Source: Nitrospinota bacterium (GTDB taxonomy: Bacteria > Nitrospinota > Nitrospinia > Nitrospinales > VA-1). Taken from it: a stretch of 43,704 bases of DNA. Positions 24,625 through 33,045 of this stretch are shown one piece after another. The stretch covers positions 1 to 43,704 of the forward strand of contig JACNKA010000083.1 in the NCBI GenBank assembly GCA_014382285.1, in the 5' to 3' direction. The translations under genes and the position numbers were made by a program. Under the pieces are notes generated by a model that worked only from the letters and a program-made list of their open reading frames with translations, did no database searches and was not told the DNA's origin. Position 1 is the first letter of the stretch; every line of letters begins with the position of its first letter.

Positions 24625-24697
24625 GAATTAAATTCCAAGGCATTTTTTCGGGAGACGTCCAGAATCCCGTTTGTTTGACCTCTGCTTCATTTGAAAA

Positions 24698-24725
24698 CCC
24701 CTGTTCCTGTCAGGAGGAATAGGGG
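24698..24725 (+). terminator. Rho-independent terminator of the 76-residue gene
   Basis: CCCCTGTTCC (24698-24707) pairs with GGAATAGGGG (24716-24725), with one G-U pair. The loop CTGTCAGGA-like region can add inner pairs, and a T-rich CTTTCTATTT follows. Confidence 0.7.
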
Positions 24726-24910
24726 CTTTCTATTTCCTGATATCATTTCTTTCCTTATCTGAAGCACCGGTATAATATTGAAGTGGGTTTTGTTCAGCTA
24801 GGCGGAAGCCTCTGCGAACAAATATCGGTGTTTTTGTTTTCTTGACTTAACAAGTAGCTGTCATTTTCCTCCATGGCTAGTAGTCATATTTTTCATCTTC
24901 GGGCGATTTC

Positions 24911-26902
24911 ATGGTCCATTTAATTGAAGATTTAGCTGTACTCCTGTTGGTATCCCTTCCGATCAACTTGTTTTTCCATAAAATCAAACTGCCTTCGGTC
25001 ATGGGCTACCTCCTGGCCGGAGTTTTGATCGGTCCGTATGGTTTAAAACTGATCTCTGATGTTGCTACGGTAAAAGAACTGGCTGAGCTAGGGGTGATCC
25101 TGCTTCTATTCGTTATTGGGCTGGAGTTTTCTTTAGGCCGTCTGCTCAAAAACCTGGCTTCGGTTTTAGGCGTGGGTGGTCTGCAATTGGGGCTGACTAC
25201 GGCCTTCGTCTGGTTCGTTTTCAGAGAGATGGGGTTTCAACAAAATCAGAGCATTGCTTTCGGTTTGATTATAGCTTTAAGCAGTACGGCCATTGTTCTG
25301 AAAATGATCACCGACCGGGCCGAGATAGATACCTTGCACGGAAAGCTTTGTATTGGCACTCTCCTGTTTCAGGATTTATGTGTGGTTCCCATCATGCTTC
25401 TTTTGCCTCTTCTTGCCCAGTCGGGAGTCAACTCTGGTGCTGACTTTGCGTTTGCCATGGTCAAGTCGCTGGCAGCGGTGGCGGCGATTTTCTTTCTATC
25501 CAAATTGATCGTTCCCAAGACTCTGGCCTGGATTTCCAGGGTTGGCAATAAGGAGCATCTCACACTGTCGGTATTGTTTATCATTCTTGCTACCGGTTGG
25601 GTGTCGCAGAAAATGGGTTTGACCCTGGCAATGGGTGCTTTGATCGCCGGAATGATTATTTCGGAGTCCGAGTACAACCATCAGATCATTCTCGATATTC
25701 TGCCACTGCGGGATTATTTCAGCAGTATCTTTTTCATTTCGGTCGGCATGCTTTTGCAGACGCAGGTGTTGGCGGACTCTGTCTGGACTTGCCTGGGACT
25801 TTTTGTTCTGGTGGTTCTGGTTAAAGGAGGGCTAGCCGGTCTGGCCTGTTTGCTGGTGCGGGTGCCTATGCGGATTTCGTTTGTGGTGGGCATGCGGTTG
25901 GCACAAGTGGGGGAGTTCTCCTTGATACTCTCTGCGATGGCACTGGATCAAGGCTTGTTCGATTCCCATCAATATCAGTTGTTGCTCATTGTTTCTATTC
26001 TTTCAATGCTTTTCGCACCTTTGCTGATACAAGCTTCCTCGGCGCTCTCTATGAAATTATTTTCCCGATGGAAATTGGCAGAAACCGATTCGAGCCAAAA
26101 ACCGGCACTTAAAGGCCATGTCATCATTGTGGGATACAGCCTTGGCGGCCGAACTCTGGCTCAGGTGCTTCTTGAAACGCAGATTCCTTTCATGGTTCTG
26201 GATCTGAATGGTGAACAGGTGAAGCGGGCTTTAACGGAAGGAATCAGCACTCATTATGGCGATTGTGCTCAGGAAGAAACTTTGCGGCGGGCGGGTTTGA
26301 AGGAAGCAAAAATGATCGTTTTTTCTATTCCGGATTACACAGTGACGGAGAAATCCGTGCGCCTTGCCCGAAAGATCAATCCCGAAGTCAAGATCATGGT
26401 TCGAACCCGGTTGACGGCTCAGGTTGAGGAACTTAAAACTGCCGGGGCGGATGAAGTGATACCGGAAGAGTTTGAAACTTCCATAGAAATATTTTCGCGA
26501 GTTTTGCGCGACTACCACATTCCTAACAATATCATTGAGCAACAGGTGGAGTTGATCCGGCTGGAAGGTTATAGTATGTTCCGTGGATTGTCTTTAAACA
26601 GCGAGAGCCTGAAAAAGTTTTCTACCTATCTCACGGCTACACTTACTGAGTCTTATTTGGTTTTGCAAGAAAGTTGGGCGCGTGAGAAGCTGTTGGGGCA
26701 TATAAATATTACCGACCGAACCGGAGCGGTGGTCATTGCGGTGGTTCGGAAAAACAAACCTCACCCTAACCCAGGTTCTGAGTTTGCCATATTGTCTGGA
26801 GATATTCTTATACTTTTCGGTAGTCATCAGCAATTAGACCGGTCGATTACTTATTTGAAGTCCGGTCAGGAACCTAATCTTTCCGTGAATATAATCGAAT
26901 GA
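24911..26902 (+). CDS. CPA2-family cation:proton antiporter, Kef type
   Basis: The 663-residue protein has three parts. Residues 1-385 form about 12-13 membrane helices of the Na+/H+ exchanger fold, with GVILLLFVIGLEFSLGRL and ALSSTAIVLKMITDR. A cytosolic TrkA-N (RCK) domain runs from about 400 to 520, with the nucleotide-binding GHVIIVGYSLGGRTLAQVLL motif. A TrkA-C domain occupies about 570-655. It probably exports K+ or Na+ under control of the bound nucleotide. The last codon overlaps the start of the next gene (ATGA), so translation is coupled. No KefF/KefG partner is nearby. Confidence 0.87.
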   Translation: MVHLIEDLAVLLLVSLPINLFFHKIKLPSVMGYLLAGVLIGPYGLKLISDVATVKELAELGVILLLFVIGLEFSLGRLLKNLASVLGVGGLQLGLTTAFVWFVFREMGFQQNQSIAFGLIIALSSTAIVLKMITDRAEIDTLHGKLCIGTLLFQDLCVVPIMLLLPLLAQSGVNSGADFAFAMVKSLAAVAAIFFLSKLIVPKTLAWISRVGNKEHLTLSVLFIILATGWVSQKMGLTLAMGALIAGMIISESEYNHQIILDILPLRDYFSSIFFISVGMLLQTQVLADSVWTCLGLFVLVVLVKGGLAGLACLLVRVPMRISFVVGMRLAQVGEFSLILSAMALDQGLFDSHQYQLLLIVSILSMLFAPLLIQASSALSMKLFSRWKLAETDSSQKPALKGHVIIVGYSLGGRTLAQVLLETQIPFMVLDLNGEQVKRALTEGISTHYGDCAQEETLRRAGLKEAKMIVFSIPDYTVTEKSVRLARKINPEVKIMVRTRLTAQVEELKTAGADEVIPEEFETSIEIFSRVLRDYHIPNNIIEQQVELIRLEGYSMFRGLSLNSESLKKFSTYLTATLTESYLVLQESWAREKLLGHINITDRTGAVVIAVVRKNKPHPNPGSEFAILSGDILILFGSHQQLDRSITYLKSGQEPNLSVNIIE

Positions 26903-27618
26903 ATCAAGTTATCTCTAAAGCAGTTATCCTCGCAGCAGGAATGGGGTTGCGGTTAAAGGAATTGGGCAAGGATATGCCTAAAGGCTTCATCCGTCTTGGC
27001 GATAGGCCTATCATTGAACATTCTTTAAGGTCTCTGATCGCCTGCGGGATTCGAGATATCATGATCGTCACCGGTCATAAGGGTGAGTATTATGAGAACC
27101 TCAAGGAAACATATCCCGAAATCAGCACCGTTGAAAATTCTAAATTCGCCGAGACCGGTACCATGTGCTCGCTCGGGTGTGCCCGGGGTTTTGTCGATGC
27201 GGATTTTATTCTGCTGGAGTCGGATTTGATTTACGATCCGGTAGCGATCACTGGACTTTTAAACGCGCCTCACAACGACTGCTTATTATTGTCGGGAACA
27301 ACAAATGCAGGAGATGAGGTTTATGTCGGGGCTGTCGAAAACCGCATGACCGGGATCTCAAAAAATAGAGACCATATCAAGAATTCTATCGGTGAGTATG
27401 TCGGCATCGCTAAAATTTCCAAACAACTGTATGACAGGCTGTTACAAGTTGCAGACCCGAACCTCAAGCTCAGTTACGACATGGAATGCATGGCTCAGAT
27501 TGCCAGCGAACACCCCATTTATCTTTTAAGGATGGAGGGTTTGCATTGGGCCGAAATCGATGATCTCGCACAACTGACTCGGGCTCAGAAAGTTTGGGAG
27601 CGGATAAAAGCCACTTGA
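26899..27618 (+). CDS. Sugar or phospholipid-headgroup nucleotidyltransferase
   Basis: This 239-residue NTP-transferase fold protein opens with the nucleotide-binding AVILAAGMGLRLKELGKDMPKGF (G-rich loop plus KDMPK). The metal site ESDLIYDP lies near residue 105. It has the size of LicC-like CTP:phosphocholine or 2-aminoethylphosphonate cytidylyltransferases and of short sugar nucleotidyltransferases, so the substrate is unclear. Its start overlaps the antiporter stop by 4 bases, an unusual partner for a Kef-type transporter. Confidence 0.75.
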   Translation: MNQVISKAVILAAGMGLRLKELGKDMPKGFIRLGDRPIIEHSLRSLIACGIRDIMIVTGHKGEYYENLKETYPEISTVENSKFAETGTMCSLGCARGFVDADFILLESDLIYDPVAITGLLNAPHNDCLLLSGTTNAGDEVYVGAVENRMTGISKNRDHIKNSIGEYVGIAKISKQLYDRLLQVADPNLKLSYDMECMAQIASEHPIYLLRMEGLHWAEIDDLAQLTRAQKVWERIKAT

Positions 27619-27654
27619 CCATAAACCCTCCCGAACCCCCCTCACCCTGTCTCT

Positions 27655-28056
27655 TTACATATTGCTCATGAACTCCGGTTCAACGAGATTCCTGATGATA
27701 TCCCCACGGGAAACCACTCCAACGAGTTTTTCATCTTTGCAGACAGGAAGCCGGATGATATGGAAATCTTCCATCATTTTAATCATTTCAGTTATGGGTG
27801 TTTCCGGCTTCACTGTTACGACCTCCGGGGTCATGATGTCACCGGCGGTAACTCGTGCCAGTTCATGTCCTTCGTTGACAGCTCTCAGGATATCGAGTTC
27901 CGTAACAATACCGATGACCGTGCCATCGGCCTCGGTGACAGGCATTCCACTATACTGCTCTGATATAAATTGAAGGGCGATATCTCTGGCAGAAGCGTTT
28001 TTCTTGGCTGAGATTGCCGGGCGTGTCATGATTTCAGCAGCGGTTCTGTCTTCCAT
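27655..28056 (-). CDS. CBS-domain pair protein
   Basis: This 133-residue protein consists almost entirely of two CBS domains (about 8-60 and 70-128). Typical motifs are GMPVTEADGTVIGIVTELDIL and IIRLPVCKDEKLVGVVSRGDIIR. Such proteins usually bind adenosyl nucleotides and regulate a partner. It has no fused partner domain. An AAAGGA ribosome site lies about 11 bases before the start. The stop is close to the convergent nucleotidyltransferase gene. Confidence 0.9.
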   Translation of the reverse strand: MEDRTAAEIMTRPAISAKKNASARDIALQFISEQYSGMPVTEADGTVIGIVTELDILRAVNEGHELARVTAGDIMTPEVVTVKPETPITEMIKMMEDFHIIRLPVCKDEKLVGVVSRGDIIRNLVEPEFMSNM

Positions 28057-28194
28057 GATTGATCACATCCTTTCCTGTTGTGCAGGTGGCGGCGAATGCC
28101 CGGCACCTGAAATTATTTGCTTGTCTATATTAGTAGATACGCAAAGAAGGACTTTAATTCCCGAAATTAGATCATGGGAAACCGGGCGGGGAAA

Positions 28195-28854
28195 TCAATC
28201 AAACTCGTATTCTGTGTCTGAAATCCATTTGAGGCGCAGAGTGTCGGGTAAAAGGGTTTCTCGGGTGATGAATGTGGTTTCTATCTGGTCGCAGGTGAGG
28301 TTTTTTGCCTGCTTGAGGTTGGCTCCAGAAAGATCGGCGTGATTCAAATAGGTGTTATCAAAATTGGCACCGGTGAGGTCGGTGTTTGTCAGGTCCGCGG
28401 CTATGAGATCGGCGTTGGTGAAATTGGCATCGGAAAGGTCGGCGTTGGATAAAAAAACGCCTGTCATATTAGTATCGCTGAGATTGGCGTTTTTAAATTT
28501 GGCATTTTTCAGGTCGGCTCCTTCAATATCCGATTCACTCAGATTCGCATGGCTGAAATCTGTGCCAATGAGGTTGGCCTCGACCAGATTGGCCTGGGTC
28601 AGGGTGGCCCCGGTGAAATTGGCATTCCGACCTCGGCATCGGTGTAGCAGAGTTCGGTGAAGTCGGGCACCCTCAAAGTTGGCGGAACTGATATCGGCAT
28701 CGCAGAGGTCCGCTTCGCTAAGGTCGACACCTTTTAAGCACGCTTCAATCAGAACCCCGGAACTTAGATCGGCTTCCTTTAAATCGGCATCGGTGAAGTC
28801 TGCATTATGCAGGTTCTTTTTTGAGTTTTCGGCTCTGGATTTTTCTGCACTCAT
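28195..28854 (-). CDS. Pentapeptide-repeat protein
   Basis: The 219-residue protein has about 30 A(D/N)LXX-type pentapeptides (NADFTDADLKEADLS, ADLSDANFTNADLIAADL) from residue 15 to 180. These form a right-handed quadrilateral beta-helix. It has no signal peptide. The C-terminal QIETTFITRETLLPDTLRLKW is a recurring tail of such proteins. The function is unknown; some relatives mimic DNA and bind gyrase, but nothing here shows that. Confidence 0.85.
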   Translation of the reverse strand: MSAEKSRAENSKKNLHNADFTDADLKEADLSSGVLIEACLKGVDLSEADLCDADISSANFEGARLHRTLLHRCRGRNANFTGATLTQANLVEANLIGTDFSHANLSESDIEGADLKNAKFKNANLSDTNMTGVFLSNADLSDANFTNADLIAADLTNTDLTGANFDNTYLNHADLSGANLKQAKNLTCDQIETTFITRETLLPDTLRLKWISDTEYEFD

Positions 28855-29010
28855 AACAAGGCTTAGATAGAGAATAAAGGGGTAAAGTTATCAGGCTAAT
28901 CGCTGATTGCCGTTTCGTCAAGATACTAAAGCCCAGAATTCGGGTGTCAGCAGCTCATGTAAATGATACCATCGAGAAAAAATATGAATTCTGAAAAGGT
29001 GGGTTTATTT

Positions 29011-29532
29011 ATGGGCGGGATGAAGATCAAAATACGGTTAGCATGTGCGCTGTTTCTTTTTCTGGTAATTTTTTCTGGTCCGGTTTTTGCGGAAACCCAA
29101 AAGGCTACAGATATCCGTAAACTGCTCAAAGTTTCGGGGATTTTTGACCAGTTGACTTATATGCAGGACACCCTGCTGAACAACATTTCGATGATGGTAA
29201 CGGGGTCATTCCCTAATGTTCCTGATGCGTTCTGGCGAGAATTCAATCAATTGGTTGGGGAGAAGGAAATGGATGACTTGGTAGACCGGGTGATCCCGGT
29301 TTATGACAAGCATATGTCACACGAGACGGTGAAGAAACTCATTGCCATGTTCGAGACACCATTCTGGAATGACTGGAAGGAAAAAATGCCGATCATCAGT
29401 CGTGAAGCAGGGGTGATAGGAAGTGAGTGGGGCAGGGAGCACACTCAGTCGGCAGCATTCAATATGAGGCTGGATGGCCTGGTCGAAAAATATGAACTGA
29501 AAAAGCTCAACCCACCACCCGATAAAAAATAG
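29011..29532 (+). CDS. DUF2059 secreted protein
   Basis: The frame is open from 28963, but the ATG at 29011 has the best ribosome site (AAGGTGGG, 7 bases upstream) and gives 173 residues beginning with a signal peptide. The mature part carries the DUF2059 segment: the helix SGIFDQLTYMQDTLLNNI, the LVDRVIPVYDKHMSHE motif and TVKKLIAMFETPFWNDWKEKM. The family is periplasmic and of unknown function. It converges on the cytochrome c gene, with several hairpin repeats between. Confidence 0.75.
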   Translation: MGGMKIKIRLACALFLFLVIFSGPVFAETQKATDIRKLLKVSGIFDQLTYMQDTLLNNISMMVTGSFPNVPDAFWREFNQLVGEKEMDDLVDRVIPVYDKHMSHETVKKLIAMFETPFWNDWKEKMPIISREAGVIGSEWGREHTQSAAFNMRLDGLVEKYELKKLNPPPDKK

Positions 29533-29550
29533 ATCATTCAGAAAGATACT

Positions 29551-29586
29551 GGATTGCCACGCCACTTCCAGTGACTCGTAACGACG
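29551..29586. repeat. Partial copy of the family C repeat
   Basis: GGATTGC, CCACTT and CTCGTAACGAC match the right half of the 716-833 element (GGATTGC, TCACTAT, CTCGCAAAGAC) in order and spacing. Confidence 0.45.
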
Positions 29587-29640
29587 TTCAATGATGGCTT
29601 AGGCCGCCGTGATCCTCTTTCTATCAGGGAGAGGACGCTG

Positions 29641-29680
29641 AACATGGGTTCGCCCCCTTGGCAGTGGACGAACCCATGTT
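29641..29680. terminator. Perfect 12-bp hairpin between convergent genes
   Basis: AACATGGGTTCG (29641-29652) pairs perfectly with CGAACCCATGTT (29669-29680) around a 16-base loop. It lies between the DUF2059 gene and the convergent cytochrome c gene and could act as a bidirectional terminator. It is AT-flanked, but no U-run is present. Confidence 0.5.
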
Positions 29681-29684
29681 TGAA

Positions 29685-29716
29685 ACAAACCCCCTCAATC
29701 CCCCTTATCAGGGGGA
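29685..29716. repeat. C-rich dispersed repeat (family B), copy 2
   Basis: Nearly identical to 641-675 (CAAACCCCCTCAATCCCC then ATCAGGG). The C-run and the G-run can pair. Confidence 0.6.
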
Positions 29717-29756
29717 AGATATTAGAGTATTCTGCTTGATGATGTTGCTTGCTCAA

Positions 29757-29800
29757 CGTGCTATTGCAAGTCGGCCCCACGCCGAGTGGCTAGTGCACCC
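29757..29800 (-). repeat. 3'-end stem-loop repeat (family A), copy at the cytochrome c stop
   Basis: On the minus strand it reads CCACTCGGCGTGGGGCC then TTGCAATAGCACG, matching the 17901-17985 copy. The TAG stop of the cytochrome gene (29790-29792) abuts the CCAC-N5-GTGG stem. Confidence 0.55.
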
Positions 29801-30218
29801 AGCTTTGGCGGATGTATTTCACCACGTCCCAGATTTCCTTATCCTTCAGACTTTTTTTATGTGCCGTCATTCCGGTGCCGGCTGAACCGTTTTTGATGAC
29901 CCAGAACATTTGTCCGGCAGAGACATCTTTCATGGTGTCGCTACAGGTGAAGTTGCGCGGATTGGGTTTGAGCGCTTTGCCCAGTTTGCCCATGCCATCG
30001 CCTTTTTTCCCGTGACACATTTTACAGGCCAGGGGTTTGGCGGCTTTTTCGTAAATCTTTTTGCCATTTTCTGCGTTTGCTTTGGCGGTCTTGTCCAGGG
30101 ATGCGATGTTGGACGGAGCCGTTTTGGTTTTCCTGGGTTGTGGGCAGTTACTGGCTGCCCAGGAGGATGTTGCGAATAACAGCAGGCTGATTGTGGTCAG
30201 TACCAGTATTTTTTTCAT
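29790..30218 (-). CDS. Class I-type mono-haem cytochrome c
   Basis: This is a 142-residue secreted protein. It has a signal peptide to about residue 21 (AWA), a single haem motif CKMCH near residue 65 followed by GKKGDGMGKL, and a likely Met ligand in GTGMTAHKKSL. A family motif WDVVKYIRQSW closes it. It should carry electrons in the periplasm. The GAGGAGAAAC ribosome site resembles that of the upstream cupredoxin-like gene, so the two may form one operon interrupted by a C-rich repeat (30242-30352). No oxidase is nearby to name its partner. Confidence 0.9.
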   Translation of the reverse strand: MKKILVLTTISLLLFATSSWAASNCPQPRKTKTAPSNIASLDKTAKANAENGKKIYEKAAKPLACKMCHGKKGDGMGKLGKALKPNPRNFTCSDTMKDVSAGQMFWVIKNGSAGTGMTAHKKSLKDKEIWDVVKYIRQSWVH

Positions 30219-30241
30219 TTTAGTTTCTCCTCAGGTTGTTC

Positions 30242-30352
30242 TTTAAATTATCCTCCCCTCTCATGAGGGGAGGTCTGGAGGGGTGTGGATTTTTTATGAA
30301 TTCGTAATCCAACCCTCCCCTATCCCCTCCCTATGAAGGGAGGGGAAACATT
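30242..30352. repeat. C/G-rich doublet hairpin element (family B related)
   Basis: Two hairpins, CCTCCCCTC-TCAT-GAGGGGAGG (30252-30273) and CCCCTCCC-N6-GGGAGGGG (30324-30345), flank a GGATT...AATCC stem. The halves are inverted copies of each other, giving one long palindrome of the paired-REP type. The element sits between the cupredoxin and cytochrome genes. Confidence 0.6.
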
Positions 30353-30391
30353 CCAACAATGACCCTGCAATATGCAGGATGAGTTGAAAAA

Positions 30392-31198
30392 TTATGGGTT
30401 TGCTAATTCAAAATTGGTGCTGGTTTTTGCTTCACCTGCCACCGTGATCTCCTGAGTCACTTCTCCAACATAAGGATGCCATGCGGTGACTTTATATTTT
30501 CCGGCTGGAATATTGTCCAGCGTGAAGGAACCGTCTTTGGCACTTACTGTGTAATAAGGGTTCCAGACAATGCGTGCATCGGCTTCCATATAGTTGTGCT
30601 GATCGCATTGGAGGAAGAAATGAGAATCCTTTTTCGGTTTAAAGCGTTTGAGAGATTTTGTGACATCGGCTTCAGAACCTTTAGAAGGCAATGGTTTGTT
30701 GAACAAGGTTTTTCTGTTGGCTCCTTTAACAGAATAACCATGTGGATTATGCAGCGTGTTCTCATCCTGATTGGTCACTTTCACCAAACCCTCTTCCTGG
30801 TCTTTGGGGGTTTTGCGAATGACCGTAACTTTGGGGAAAATATCGCAGTGGCGGAAATCGAAATTAACAGTTTCTTTTGACCATGCTTTGCCTTTGTCGA
30901 TGTTTTCGATCAACACCACTGCGTTTTCAAGCTTCCCATCTTGAACCACCACTTTTTGTCGTGGACGAATTCCACCTTCTTTAGTATCGGGATGAGTGGC
31001 GCAGAATTCGGAATTTTTGCCTTTGCTCAAATCTTCCATGATGGGTGCGGGGGCAGTGCCCTTAAACATGACGTTGCCTGAAATGGAACCTCCATTTGCA
31101 ACCTGTGTTTCTTCATAGTTTGACTTTTTTGCTTGTACATTACTGGCTAAGGCCAGTGCCATTACAGTTGTGATTGCCATTAAGTTGGTTTTTTTCAT
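30392..31198 (-). CDS. Secreted cupredoxin-like protein with carboxypeptidase-regulatory-type tail
   Basis: I start this 268-residue protein at the ATG at 31198, which has a GAGGAGAAAC ribosome site and a signal peptide (to about 22). The upstream 30 codons lack such features. Likely copper ligands are visible: a His in TLHNPHGY and Cys, His and Met in CDQHNYM (CxxHxxM), the type I copper pattern. The last 55 residues (GSFTLDNIPAGKYKVTAWHP) form a beta-sandwich tail of the carboxypeptidase-regulatory type. Relatives are often annotated as methylamine-utilisation-type proteins. It is upstream of a cytochrome c, so periplasmic electron transfer is plausible. Confidence 0.72.
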   Translation of the reverse strand: MKKTNLMAITTVMALALASNVQAKKSNYEETQVANGGSISGNVMFKGTAPAPIMEDLSKGKNSEFCATHPDTKEGGIRPRQKVVVQDGKLENAVVLIENIDKGKAWSKETVNFDFRHCDIFPKVTVIRKTPKDQEEGLVKVTNQDENTLHNPHGYSVKGANRKTLFNKPLPSKGSEADVTKSLKRFKPKKDSHFFLQCDQHNYMEADARIVWNPYYTVSAKDGSFTLDNIPAGKYKVTAWHPYVGEVTQEITVAGEAKTSTNFELANP

Positions 31199-31510
31199 GA
31201 TGGTTTCTCCTCTATATTGCTTGATAAGTATTTCTCCCGTTGGGGGGAGGGACCGGGAAAAGGAGGTCACTCCCGGCCCCACCTGCATCCAGCAGGGAAG
31301 GCTCCACTGGATGCATGCATTCTTAACTTTATAGAGAGCAAGGGCTGTGCCGGAAGTGCAGAAAAAATAAATAAATTTATAAACGTTGATTTAACAATGA
31401 ATTTAGAGACGGAGGTTCAGGGTAGTGGCAGGAACGTTGGGCCAGCAGATGTCATTTCGGGACGGGGCCGTCCCATTATGGGATCCTGTCAGGACCAGAA
31501 TGGGATGGTG

Positions 31511-32875
31511 TCAGTTCAATTGATATTTTTTTAGCATGCGGTAAAACGTGCTGCGGCTGATGCCCAAAGCTTTGGCCGCGCCGGGGATGTTGCCACTGGT
31601 TTGTTCCAGGGCTTGCTTTAGCGTTTGCTTGACCACATCATGGAAGAGAGTTGTGGAATCGTTGGAAACTTTTTCGCTTATTTTTTCATAGGCAGGAGTG
31701 GAAGGGTCGCAGACCCCTTCTGGCAAACAGTCGGCGTCTATGGTGTCGTAGGAAGTGACGATCATGGCCTGATAAATTGTGTTTTCCAACTGGCGGATGT
31801 TACCCGGCCAGGAATAGTCCTGTAAAATCTGCATGGCTTCATCGCTGACCGATAGAATTTCCTTGCCAATATCTTCCTGATACTTTTTAAGAAAGTGAGT
31901 GCACAGGAGAGGAAGGTCTTCAACCCGGTCACGAAGAGCCGGAACCTCGATGGGGAAAACGGCGATTCGATAATAAAGGTCTTCGCGAAAGCTGCCTTGT
32001 TCGATTAAAGTTTTGAGATCTTTATTGGTCGCACAGACCACCCGGGTATCGACCTGAATTTTCTGATTGTCTCCAACGCGTTCAAAACTTTTTTCCTGTA
32101 GAAAGCGTAGCAGTTTTGCCTGTGTAGCAAGACTCATTTCGGCCACTTCATCAAGAAACAGAGTGCCTCCATCCGCCAGTTCCAGTTTTCCGGAGCGGGT
32201 TTCGGTGGCACCGGTGAAAGCGCCTTTTTTGTGGCCGAACAATTCGCTCTCCTGAAGCGTTTCAGGAATGGCTCCGCAATTGATATCGATGAAAGGTCCG
32301 GCGGCGTAGGAACTATTGCGGTGCACAGCGCGGGCGATGAGTTCTTTACCGGTTCCGGTTTCTCCAAGGATGAGGACACTGGCTTTGCTGGCAGAAACCT
32401 GATGAACTTTTTTCAGAGTCTCATCCAGGGCCTTGCTTTTGCCGATGATGCCATCTTTGCCGGATAGGCGGTCCACTTCGTTTTGCAGATGGCGTACTTT
32501 GCGTACAAGGTTTCTTTGCTCAAAAGCTTTATCGAGGCAGGTGAACAGGCGGGCTTCATCGACGGGCTTGAGTAAATAATCGTAAGCGCCTTGCTTGATA
32601 ACTTCGACCGCAGTTTCCACCTTGTCAACGCTTGTCAGCATAATGACCGGTAGGTCGGGGTGTGCGGCCTTGACTTGTTTCAAGGTTGCCAAACCATCAA
32701 GTCCAGGCATCATCACATCAAGCAGAATCAGGGCGGGGCTATCGTCCAGAGCCTCAAGCAGGGCATTGCCGCTTTCAAAAACCTGCACCGCATGGCCCTG
32801 GTTTTCAAGAAGGGCTTTCATCAGGCGTCTCAGAGGTGCATCGTCATCGACGACATATATTAATTCATTGGCCAT
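31511..32875 (-). CDS. Sigma-54-dependent response regulator, NtrC family
   Basis: This 454-residue regulator has a receiver domain (about 5-120, with LILLDVMMPGLDG carrying the phospho-Asp near 53). An AAA+ domain (about 140-370) has Walker A GETGTGKE, ELFGHKKGAFTGA that contacts sigma-54, and the Walker B FLDEVAEM. A C-terminal Fis-type HTH has GAAKALGISRSTFYRMLKKY. A GTG 9 bases upstream (32884) is an alternative start. It is divergent from a CHASE histidine kinase 160-170 bases away, a likely partner. Downstream are the cupredoxin-like gene and cytochrome c, possible but unproven targets. Confidence 0.9.
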   Translation of the reverse strand: MANELIYVVDDDAPLRRLMKALLENQGHAVQVFESGNALLEALDDSPALILLDVMMPGLDGLATLKQVKAAHPDLPVIMLTSVDKVETAVEVIKQGAYDYLLKPVDEARLFTCLDKAFEQRNLVRKVRHLQNEVDRLSGKDGIIGKSKALDETLKKVHQVSASKASVLILGETGTGKELIARAVHRNSSYAAGPFIDINCGAIPETLQESELFGHKKGAFTGATETRSGKLELADGGTLFLDEVAEMSLATQAKLLRFLQEKSFERVGDNQKIQVDTRVVCATNKDLKTLIEQGSFREDLYYRIAVFPIEVPALRDRVEDLPLLCTHFLKKYQEDIGKEILSVSDEAMQILQDYSWPGNIRQLENTIYQAMIVTSYDTIDADCLPEGVCDPSTPAYEKISEKVSNDSTTLFHDVVKQTLKQALEQTSGNIPGAAKALGISRSTFYRMLKKYQLN

Positions 32876-32899
32876 AGTGCTCACTACTCACAAGGAATT

Positions 32900-32965
32900 T
32901 CTCAGCCGAGATAACTATTTGTTAGTCAAACAAAGTACTGATCATTACCAACGGCGGTTCGTTGC
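32900..32965 (-). repeat. 3'-end stem-loop repeat (family A), divergent intergenic copy
   Basis: On the minus strand it shows AACG-N6-CGTT, then GGTAATGATC, GTTTGACTAACAAATAGTTA and TCTCGGCTGAG. It matches the 17901-17985 copy over 20 bases. It fills much of the 160-base space between the regulator and kinase genes. Confidence 0.55.
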
Positions 32966-33045
32966 ATTGTAGCTCACTCCGTTAATTTCAAGAAAAAAAT
33001 GATAAACTAAGTGTGTGCATAATTTTAAAGGGTGAAATTTTTTAA

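Noticed and set aside
31421-31445. TGGCAG-N5-TTGG as a possible sigma-54 promoter.
   Set aside because: The GG/GC dinucleotide spacing does not fit, so I do not call it.
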